35,147 nt of DNA from Saccharofermentans sp. (GTDB lineage: Bacteria > Bacillota > Clostridia > Saccharofermentanales > Saccharofermentanaceae): assembly GCA_016292145.1 (NCBI GenBank), contig JAEFBA010000020.1, positions 1 to 35,147 of the forward strand, written 5' to 3'. Both the position numbers and the translations under genes were made by a program. The notes under the pieces were generated by a model that made no database searches, had not been told where the DNA came from, and saw only the letters and a list, made by a program, of their open reading frames with translations. Each line of letters opens with the position of its first letter. The stretch's first letter is position 1. This document shows positions 7,866 through 14,610 of the stretch, one piece after another.

Positions 7866-9326
7866 ATGGGACTTTTTGGAAGAAAGAAAGAGCAGAACAA
7901 CGAACCGGTTGAGAATAAAGCAAACAGTAGCATCTCTGACGAGATGAAGATCATCCTTGCGGCACGTGAGGAAGAGAAGCAGGAGAAGATCGAGAGAGCC
8001 GAGGAAAGACAGCAGGCTCAGAAGGAAGCTGACCAGAAGTTCTATCAGATCGAGGAACAGGCAAGGGAAGCTGCCGACAGGATCCTTAACGGCGGTTTTG
8101 CACCAAGAGGCATGAATTTCTTTATGCTCTGCGACGAGGTTCCTTTCGATGCAGTACCCGAGAAGGAAGGCAACGTCATCATCAAAGGCAATGTCAGAGG
8201 CACGGTCAGGAAGAATGCCGAGGTCTTCCTGTATCAGGATATCGGTGAGAAGTATTCCGTAAAGATCGAGAAGATCAGAAACGACAGAAGAGAATATGTT
8301 GACGAATTATCTGACGGCAGGGCAGAGATAGAGATCACCAGAGGTGACATCCCGGTTCCGACAGATCCTGACGAAGACGCTTCAAAGCCCGTAAAGAGAT
8401 TTGCAGTCCTGACTGACGCTTCCGGAATCGAGGATACCAAGGATCCCGCATGCAGGGGCATGGTATCTGCCGGCAACCCCAGAACGATCGCTATGCTCTG
8501 CGAATACGGCAAATACGGTGATGAGCCGGTGTATTTCTCAATGGTAATGGACTGCCTCATGACATCAGAGTTCGTTACTCCCGCGAAGATCTCACCTGCC
8601 AGGAACGGCAAGAGCAGCGTAGGCTTCATCGGAGTAAGCCCCAAGCAGCATCCCGACCTGTCATTCCTGCCGGTCTTCACCGACAACAGACTCTGCATAA
8701 GAGCAATGAAGAACAGCTTCTCCAAGCAGGGCGGCCCTGACCAGCGCATGTCATTGAGCTTTGCCCAGGTTGCAGCGATCTCAAGAGATCCCCGTCACCA
8801 CGGCTTCCTCGTAAATCCGGGCGGTCCCGTAACGATCACGATCCCGAAAGATCTTGTCGACAAGATGGTTGATTCCATGACATTTAAGGAGAGGTTCGGC
8901 CAGGGTGCAGGCGACAATGCTTCGCTTGCATTAGGCGGTACAGGCAGCCAGGCGCTTGATAACTTCATCGCAAACGGCGGCCCGGATATTCCCGGCGTAG
9001 AGCCTGTCCTTATCCACAATCCTTCCGATACACCTGAATTCACAGCGATCGAGGGTGCCGTAAAGAAGTATTGCGGAGCTCATTCTGATATCGCCAAGGT
9101 CCTGATCCTGGTCTTAACACCTCAAAGGAACCCCGGCAACAAGGCTTATCTCTGCATCATGGATTGTCCGGATAATTCTTTCGAGGCAAACTGCAACGGA
9201 CTTGCAGGCGCGATCAAGCCTTATCTCAAGGGAATCAAGAGGATCCAGTTCCAGCAGTTCTCAAAGATGAACAAGGAAGGATTCCCTGAAAAGGTACAGT
9301 GGTTATATTCAAAACTCCCTCAATAA
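7866..9326 (+). CDS. SseB-domain protein with a coiled coil and an EF-Tu-domain-2-like barrel
   Basis: The 486-residue soluble product is built of: a charged coiled coil (~25-75); a beta-barrel-like segment (~86-160) whose GTVRKNAEVFLYQD resembles domain 2 of translation elongation factors; an SseB_N-like region (~195-330) with YFSMVMD, the LPVFTD motif (268-273) and GFLVNPGGPVTI; and a C-terminal region (~385-486) like the SseB_C domain. SseB was named for enhanced serine sensitivity in E. coli and its biochemical role is unknown. AAGGGAG lies 12 bases before the ATG, a somewhat long spacing. The gene is about twice as long as a plain SseB protein because of the two N-terminal additions. Confidence 0.65.
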   Translation: MGLFGRKKEQNNEPVENKANSSISDEMKIILAAREEEKQEKIERAEERQQAQKEADQKFYQIEEQAREAADRILNGGFAPRGMNFFMLCDEVPFDAVPEKEGNVIIKGNVRGTVRKNAEVFLYQDIGEKYSVKIEKIRNDRREYVDELSDGRAEIEITRGDIPVPTDPDEDASKPVKRFAVLTDASGIEDTKDPACRGMVSAGNPRTIAMLCEYGKYGDEPVYFSMVMDCLMTSEFVTPAKISPARNGKSSVGFIGVSPKQHPDLSFLPVFTDNRLCIRAMKNSFSKQGGPDQRMSLSFAQVAAISRDPRHHGFLVNPGGPVTITIPKDLVDKMVDSMTFKERFGQGAGDNASLALGGTGSQALDNFIANGGPDIPGVEPVLIHNPSDTPEFTAIEGAVKKYCGAHSDIAKVLILVLTPQRNPGNKAYLCIMDCPDNSFEANCNGLAGAIKPYLKGIKRIQFQQFSKMNKEGFPEKVQWLYSKLPQ

Positions 9327-9366
9327 GGGCGTTTTGTTAACAGATAAAGCAACACGGAAACAAAGG

Positions 9367-9417
9367 AATAAGGGGTTTTCGCGCTGCGTGGATACAAGTT
9401 GCAAAAACTGATGAATT
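9367..9417. repeat. Extragenic repeat copy A (matches 12972-13019)
   Basis: AATAAGGGGTTTTCGCGC and, 11 bases on, AAGTTGCAAAAACTGATGAATT match copy B downstream of the ABC transporter gene: the first block is identical apart from two extra Gs, and the second block matches at 17 of 22 positions. The copies flank the ABC transporter gene. Function unknown; short enough that chance similarity is not excluded. Confidence 0.35.
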
Positions 9418-9472
9418 TACCAGGATTTTCCGAATAATTCACAGATTTTGTAAAGAATGTTCATTTGGCGCG

Positions 9473-9481
9473 TGATAGAAT
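9473..9481 (+). promoter_or_regulatory. Extended -10 element placing the start site on the ATG
   Basis: TGATAGAAT is a TGn-extended -10 (TAGAAT, 5/6). Its last base is 7 bases before the A of the ATG at 9488, so the predicted transcription start coincides with the start codon. There is no Shine-Dalgarno sequence before 9488. Together these suggest a leaderless mRNA. Confidence 0.45.
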
Positions 9482-9487
9482 TTCGAC

Positions 9488-12400
9488 ATGTTACAGATAA
9501 GGGATATACATAAAGAATACAAAACAGGAAATCTCGTGCAGAAGGCCTTGGACGGAGTGTCTCTGAACCTCAGAGACAATGAATTCGTGGCTATTTTAGG
9601 ACCTTCAGGCTCAGGAAAAACAACGCTTTTGAACATCATCGGAGGCCTTGACCGCTACGATAACGGCGACCTCATAATCAACGGCGTTTCCACAAAGCGT
9701 TATAAGGACAGGGACTGGGATTCATACAGAAACCACACGATCGGCTTCGTATTCCAGAGCTACAACCTGATCCCGCACCAGACGGTACTTTCAAACGTTG
9801 AACTCGCTCTTACGATCTCCGGCATCTCCGGCAAAGAGCGCAAGCAGAGGGCACTTGATGCTCTCGAAAAAGTCGGACTCCGCGAACAGGCACACAAGAA
9901 GCCCAACCAGATGTCAGGCGGTCAGATGCAGAGAGTCGCTATCGCAAGAGCGCTCGTAAACGACCCGGACATCCTTCTGGCGGACGAGCCTACCGGCGCG
10001 CTTGATACCGAGACCAGCATCCAGGTCATGGATCTTCTTAAGGAGGTCGCTAAAGACCGCCTCGTCGTAATGGTTACGCACAATCCCGAGCTCGCTGAAG
10101 AATATGCAACGAGAATAGTTAAGCTCAAGGACGGCAGGATCACTGCAGACAGCGATCCTTTTGAACCTGAAATGAAATCCGATGCACTGGCACCGGTCCA
10201 CAGGAATCTCGGCAAGGCTTCGATGAGCTTCCTCACGGCGCTCGCACTGAGCTTCAATAACCTCTGGACAAAGAAAACGAGAACTATACTCGTTGCTTTT
10301 GCAGGCTCGATCGGCATCATCGGCATCGCGCTGATCTTATCGCTTTCTAACGGCATCAACACCTATATCGACAGGATAGAGGCGCAGACACTGTCGCAGT
10401 ATCCGCTGTCGATCGAGAGGTCTTCGGTATCCTTTATGTCGATGATGATGGTATCGACAGACACCTGGGAACCTGCCAAGGAAGGCGAGATCACTGAGGT
10501 CCCGTCAGTAAGCAGGATCCTCTCAACGGTAAGGACAAATGACCTTATCTCCCTCAAAACATATTTCGACACCGAGAAGCCGGAGATCTACGATCTCACA
10601 AACGGTGTTGAATATTCATACGGCATTGAGCCCCAGATCTTCCGCTTTGAGAAGGACGGCGAGTTCAGACAGGTAAACCCCAATAACGATTTCTCTTCAA
10701 TGGGTCTGTCTTCCTCTTCGGTATTTACTTCGGCTTACAGCATGAATATCTTCTTTGAGATCCCTGAGAACGAGGAGCTCTACGTCAACCAGTATGACAT
10801 CAAGACCGGCAGATGGCCTCAGAATTCAAACGAGGCTGTCTTGGTCCTCACACCGAACGGCGCAGTTTCCGACTATATCATCTACGCATTCGGTTTAAGA
10901 GACCCCAAAGAACTCGACAAGATGGTAAGAGATTTCTCCAACGGTATCGAAGTCGTTGCCGACCAGGAATACTTCACATGGAAATACGATGACTTCATGA
11001 ATAAGACATTCAAGGTCACACCTGCTTATAAGTTCTATAAGTACGATGAGAAACAGAAGGTCTATACCGATATGAGGAACAGCGAAGATTATATGCGTAA
11101 TCTCCTGAAGAACAGCCAGGATCTTAAGATCGTCGGCATCGTACAGCCCAAGGCTGACCAGGATATCATGATGCTCGGTTCCGGTATCTATTACGGTAAG
11201 GATCTAGTTGAAGAATTAAGAGAAGAATCCGAGACGGCAGCCATCGTCAAGGCACAGCTTGCTGACCGCGAAGTCAATGTTCTCACGGGCGAGAGATTCG
11301 ATGAGGAAGAATCCGATTTCAAAATGGATAACCTTTTCGAGATCGATGAAGACGCAATAAGAGATGCATTCAAGTTCGACGAGGACAAGCTCAAGTTCGA
11401 TAAGGACGCTTTCGGTGACATGAGCGGCCTGGATTTTGCAGGCGCGCTGGGCAGCGCTATGCCGAACCTCTCCGAGAAGCAGTTAAAAGACCTCTTAAAG
11501 GGCGTTGAGCTCAAGATCAATACAGAGGCTCTGATCAAGGGCATGGGCAGCGTCTTCACTGATTATATGGATTATGCTTCCGCAGATCCTTCGACGGATT
11601 ATGCCAAGCTTCCGGATGCGATCGCAGCTTATATCGCTTCTTCTGAAGGAAGCGCCGTATTAAGACAGCAGCTTATAAAGATAATCAACGACAGTGGCAT
11701 CGCTGATCTCGACCAGGATATCGTAAACAAGGCTCTGTCGGCTATTACCGACGGCTTTGCGGAATATGCTCTTGCAAACGGCATGGATCTTACGGACCAG
11801 AGCCGTTATCCTGAGTATTACCGCGAATACCTCCAGAGCTCTGAAGGTAAGAAGATCGTTGATGAGCAGTCTGCCATGATCTCCAAAGAGATCACCGACA
11901 AGGTCAAGATCACTCCCAAGCAGGCTCAGGGCGTTGCTGAAGCGCTCCTTGATGCTTACAGCAAATATGCTACAGAGAACAATCTCCCTGACCCTAAGGC
12001 TCTTGAGGGCTCACTCAAGGAATACATGGGTTCTGACAGGGCAAGAAAGCTCATTACCGAAGTTGTCACGTCATCCGTTAACGTCGATGAGATCACCAAG
12101 GCTCTGACCAAGAATGTCAACGGTCTTACTTCCCAGATGGCAGGCCAGCTTGCCAAGGGCATCGAAAAGGCCATCGGCATGGTAGTAGAGCGCCTCGCAT
12201 CCAACATGACAAAGGCTCTGCAGGATACGTTCTCAGACTTCGGAAGCGCATTGTCAGTTGACCAGGATGCTTTTGCAAAGGCATTCCAGTTCAATATGGA
12301 CGAGGACGAGTTGCAGTCCTTCATGAGCGAGCTCATGGGCGGCAAGACCGCTTCGGCAGAAGGCAACCTCTCCGCATTCGGTTACTGCGACAAGGAAGAC

Positions 12401-12976
12401 CTCAGATCCATCACGATCTATCCGAAGGACTTCGAATCCAAGGACAAGATCACGACGATCATCAAGGACTATAACAAGATGGTCGAAGACAGGGGCGAAG
12501 ATGACAAGAGCATCAATTATACCGACATCGTAGGCGCCCTCATGAAGTCCGTAACGAAGATCATCAACACGATCTCTTACGTCCTCATCGCATTCGTTGC
12601 AATATCACTCGTCGTATCGTCCATCATGATCGGCGTCATCACATATATCAGCGTTCTTGAACGCCGCAAGGAGATCGGTATCCTCCGCGCCATGGGTGCA
12701 TCCAAGCGCAATGTCGCAGATGTCTTCAACGCTGAGACCATGATCACGGGCTTCCTGGCAGGTCTGTTCGGTGTCGGAATATCACTGTTCCTTCTTATCC
12801 CGATCAACTCGCTGATCCATAAGCTCGCCGAATCGACTGACGTCAGTGCGGCAATGCCTTGGGCAGCAGCGGTCATACTTGTACTCTTGAGCGTCGTGCT
12901 GACCTTGATCGGAGGCCTCATCCCTTCAAAGACTGCGTCCAGACAGGATCCTGTAACGGCTTTGAGGACCGAATAA
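9488..12976 (+). CDS. Fused ATPase-permease ABC transporter of the MacB/FtsX type with a very large outer domain
   Basis: The 1162-residue product starts with a complete ATPase domain (residues ~1-225): Walker A GPSGSGKTT (38-46), a Q-loop, the signature as MSGGQ (142-146), and Walker B ILLADE (162-167). A membrane span follows (~258-283), then ~740 residues outside the membrane, and three C-terminal spans (~1030-1053, 1085-1107, 1124-1146) separated by the ERRKEIGILRAMGAS coupling motif of FtsX/MacB permeases. MacB-type systems act as mechanotransmitters in export of peptides or lipoproteins or in sensing antimicrobial peptides. The outer domain is far longer than the ~200 residues of MacB and contains three ~65-residue helical repeats. 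No ribosome site precedes the ATG, but the N-terminus is standard for the family. Confidence 0.9.
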   Translation: MLQIRDIHKEYKTGNLVQKALDGVSLNLRDNEFVAILGPSGSGKTTLLNIIGGLDRYDNGDLIINGVSTKRYKDRDWDSYRNHTIGFVFQSYNLIPHQTVLSNVELALTISGISGKERKQRALDALEKVGLREQAHKKPNQMSGGQMQRVAIARALVNDPDILLADEPTGALDTETSIQVMDLLKEVAKDRLVVMVTHNPELAEEYATRIVKLKDGRITADSDPFEPEMKSDALAPVHRNLGKASMSFLTALALSFNNLWTKKTRTILVAFAGSIGIIGIALILSLSNGINTYIDRIEAQTLSQYPLSIERSSVSFMSMMMVSTDTWEPAKEGEITEVPSVSRILSTVRTNDLISLKTYFDTEKPEIYDLTNGVEYSYGIEPQIFRFEKDGEFRQVNPNNDFSSMGLSSSSVFTSAYSMNIFFEIPENEELYVNQYDIKTGRWPQNSNEAVLVLTPNGAVSDYIIYAFGLRDPKELDKMVRDFSNGIEVVADQEYFTWKYDDFMNKTFKVTPAYKFYKYDEKQKVYTDMRNSEDYMRNLLKNSQDLKIVGIVQPKADQDIMMLGSGIYYGKDLVEELREESETAAIVKAQLADREVNVLTGERFDEEESDFKMDNLFEIDEDAIRDAFKFDEDKLKFDKDAFGDMSGLDFAGALGSAMPNLSEKQLKDLLKGVELKINTEALIKGMGSVFTDYMDYASADPSTDYAKLPDAIAAYIASSEGSAVLRQQLIKIINDSGIADLDQDIVNKALSAITDGFAEYALANGMDLTDQSRYPEYYREYLQSSEGKKIVDEQSAMISKEITDKVKITPKQAQGVAEALLDAYSKYATENNLPDPKALEGSLKEYMGSDRARKLITEVVTSSVNVDEITKALTKNVNGLTSQMAGQLAKGIEKAIGMVVERLASNMTKALQDTFSDFGSALSVDQDAFAKAFQFNMDEDELQSFMSELMGGKTASAEGNLSAFGYCDKEDLRSITIYPKDFESKDKITTIIKDYNKMVEDRGEDDKSINYTDIVGALMKSVTKIINTISYVLIAFVAISLVVSSIMIGVITYISVLERRKEIGILRAMGASKRNVADVFNAETMITGFLAGLFGVGISLFLLIPINSLIHKLAESTDVSAAMPWAAAVILVLLSVVLTLIGGLIPSKTASRQDPVTALRTE

Positions 12977-13019
12977 GGTTTTCGCGCCTCCACCGAAAAG
13001 TGTCAAAAATTCATTAATT
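12972..13019. repeat. Extragenic repeat copy B (matches 9367-9417)
   Basis: It begins at the stop codon of the ABC transporter gene with AATAAGGTTTTCGCGC and continues with AAGTGTCAAAAATTCATTAATT after a 10-base variable stretch; see copy A. It ends about 30 bases before the -10 element of the next gene. Confidence 0.35.
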
Positions 13020-13047
13020 AATCACACAAAAAAGGTGTGTTATCCCC

Positions 13048-13053
13048 TATAAT
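13048..13053 (+). promoter_or_regulatory. -10 element of the flavin reductase/rubrerythrin gene
   Basis: A perfect TATAAT, 52 bases before the ATG at 13106. No convincing -35 is present 16-18 bases upstream; instead there is a weak inverted repeat (CACAC/GTGTG, 13023-13039) and the palindrome ATTAATTAAT (13013-13022). These could be operator DNA for an oxidative-stress regulator, which is a guess. Confidence 0.5.
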
Positions 13054-13105
13054 ATGACTATGCCTTTTTGGCAAGAGGCGCTACAAAAAGAGAAAGGGGA
13101 ACAGC

Positions 13106-14344
13106 ATGAACAGTAAAGCCATGTACAACCTGTCATACGGTCTTTTTGTCCTGACTGCCAAAGACGGCGCTAAAGACAACGGTTGTATCGTTAACACCGT
13201 AATCCAGGTCACTACAGAACCTAACAGGATCTCAGTTGCAGTCAACAAACTGAACTTTACGCACGACATGATCCGTAAGACCGGCGAGTTCAATGTGTCG
13301 ATCTTAACAGAGGGTTCGAAGTTCGATACCTATAAGCATTTCGGTTTCCAGAGCGGCAAGGATATCGACAAGTTCGAATCGATAGATTTTTCGCGCGCGG
13401 CAAACGGCATTGCATACATCGCAAATGAGACGAATGCTTATCTTTCAGCAAAGGTCGTAAGCGAGACTGACTTGGGCACCCACACATTATTCCTGGCAGA
13501 CGTTACTGACGGCGAAGTCTTATCAGATGACCCTTCAGTCACATATGCTTTCTACCAGAAGAATATCAAGCAGAAGCCGGGCGTTCCCAAAGCTGACGAA
13601 GCACCTAAGAAGGGCTTTATCTGCACTGTCTGCGGATATATCTACGAGGGCGATACGCTTCCTTCAGACTTTATCTGCCCGTGGTGCAAGCATGACGCGA
13701 GCTACTTTATCCCCTTGGATTCAGGCGCTCCCGCTGCCCCCGCAGCCCCCGTAAAAGAAGAGATAAAAGAAATAACAATAACCAATAAACAGGAGGAATC
13801 AAAAATGGCAAACAAGTACGCAGGTACACAGACAGAGAAGAATCTTCAGGCTGCTTTCGCAGGCGAATCACAGGCTAGAAATAAGTACACCTATTTCGCA
13901 TCCAAGGCTAAGAAGGAAGGCTACGAGCAGATCGCAGCACTCTTCTTAAAGACAGCTGACAACGAGAAAGAGCACGCTAAGATTTGGTTCAAGGAACTCG
14001 AGGGCATCGGTACAACAGCTGAGAACCTTGCAGCTGCTGCTGACGGCGAGAACTACGAGTGGACAGACATGTACGAGGACTTCGCTAAGACTGCTGAAGC
14101 AGAGGGCTTCCCGGCACTCGCAGCTAAGTTCAGAATGGTAGGCGCCATCGAGAAGCATCACGAAGAGAGATACAGAGCTCTCCTTAAGAACGTTGAGGCT
14201 CAGGAAGTATTCGCAAAGAGCGAAGTTAAGGTCTGGGAGTGCAGAAACTGCGGTCATATCGTAGTCGGCACAAAGGCACCCGAGATGTGCCCTGTATGCG
14301 CTCATCCTCAGAGCTACTTCGAAGTAAACGCAGAGAATTACTGA
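13106..14344 (+). CDS. Fusion: flavin reductase - rubredoxin - rubrerythrin
   Basis: The 412-residue product joins three redox modules: an FMN-binding flavin-reductase-like domain (~1-155), a rubredoxin (Cys173, Cys176, Cys191, Cys194), and, after an Ala/Pro-rich linker (206-233), a complete rubrerythrin from Met234 with diiron ligand motifs ([21 protein letters not shown]) and a C-terminal rubredoxin-like CxxC...CxxC. The first two modules together match the high-molecular-weight rubredoxin of clostridia, which passes electrons from NADH to oxygen- or peroxide-reducing partners; rubrerythrin reduces peroxide. They are normally separate genes. Here the frame is open throughout, while a perfect ribosome site sits just before Met234. 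A -10 element and AAAGGGG precede 13106, and a strong terminator follows. Confidence 0.85.
   Translation: MNSKAMYNLSYGLFVLTAKDGAKDNGCIVNTVIQVTTEPNRISVAVNKLNFTHDMIRKTGEFNVSILTEGSKFDTYKHFGFQSGKDIDKFESIDFSRAANGIAYIANETNAYLSAKVVSETDLGTHTLFLADVTDGEVLSDDPSVTYAFYQKNIKQKPGVPKADEAPKKGFICTVCGYIYEGDTLPSDFICPWCKHDASYFIPLDSGAPAAPAAPVKEEIKEITITNKQEESKMANKYAGTQTEKNLQAAFAGESQARNKYTYFASKAKKEGYEQIAALFLKTADNEKEHAKIWFKELEGIGTTAENLAAAADGENYEWTDMYEDFAKTAEAEGFPALAAKFRMVGAIEKHHEERYRALLKNVEAQEVFAKSEVKVWECRNCGHIVVGTKAPEMCPVCAHPQSYFEVNAENY
13805..14344 (+). CDS. rbr: Rubrerythrin from an internal start inside the fusion
   Basis: AGGAGGA (13791-13797), 7 bases before the ATG at 13805, is the best Shine-Dalgarno sequence nearby. 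The encoded 179 residues ([13 protein letters not shown]...) are a full-length rubrerythrin with a natural N-terminus. The preceding in-frame codons ([18 protein letters not shown]) are AT-rich and look like former intergenic DNA read through. Both a fusion and a free rubrerythrin are therefore likely products. The alternative is that the fusion is a rare read-through and two proteins are normally made; no stop codon separates them in this sequence. Confidence 0.6.
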   Translation: MANKYAGTQTEKNLQAAFAGESQARNKYTYFASKAKKEGYEQIAALFLKTADNEKEHAKIWFKELEGIGTTAENLAAAADGENYEWTDMYEDFAKTAEAEGFPALAAKFRMVGAIEKHHEERYRALLKNVEAQEVFAKSEVKVWECRNCGHIVVGTKAPEMCPVCAHPQSYFEVNAENY

Positions 14345-14371
14345 TATCTTTGATCAACTTCAGATGATAAG

Positions 14372-14405
14372 GGCCGCCTCATTTTGAGTGAGGCGGCCTT
14401 TTTTC
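14372..14405 (+). terminator. Strong Rho-independent terminator
   Basis: GGCCGCCTCA (14372-14381) and TGAGGCGGCC (14389-14398) form a perfect 10-bp stem with a 7-base loop, followed by seven T residues. It lies 28 bases after the stop of the fusion gene. Confidence 0.95.
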
Positions 14406-14443
14406 GTGCACGGAGGGGAGCCTGGAAGCACTTTATCCCGGCT

Positions 14444-14570
14444 GCAATTTGCAAAGGGTAAAATCGTACGCTTTTAGGGGTGAAAAAGGTACGATTTCAT
14501 TCGTTGCAATTTGCAAGCCTTGTTTTCGTACGTTTTTAAGGGCGAAAAACGTACGATTGGATGGTTTGCA
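14444..14570. repeat. Tandem palindromic extragenic repeat (CGTACG element)
   Basis: Two ~62-bp units lie in tandem, each opening with GCAATTTGCAA (14444-14454 and 14506-14516), itself nearly palindromic, followed by an inverted repeat. Unit 1: AAATCGTAC (14461-14469) with GTACGATTT (14489-14497), plus inner CTTTT/AAAAG pairing. Unit 2: TCGTACGTTTTT (14526-14537) with AAAAACGTACGA (14545-14556), a perfect 12-bp stem and 7-base loop. A third partial start, TTTGCA, is at 14565-14570. It sits between two convergent genes, and resembles REP-type extragenic elements; the units have diverged in spacers but keep arms that pair, which suggests the structure is selected. It may also help terminate the minus-strand kinase operon. 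Confidence 0.8.
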
Positions 14571-14610
14571 GGTCTGCCCCGCACTTGTATGAATCAGTTT
14601 GCGAAAATGA

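Noticed and set aside
9914..10362. Overlapping minus-strand open frames across the ABC ATPase domain
   Set aside because: Mirror frames of a well supported ATPase; no ribosome site or recognisable protein.
13021..13045. Hairpin CACAC/GTGTG as terminator of the ABC transporter gene
   Set aside because: Only 5 bp, no U tract, and it lies in the promoter region of the next gene.
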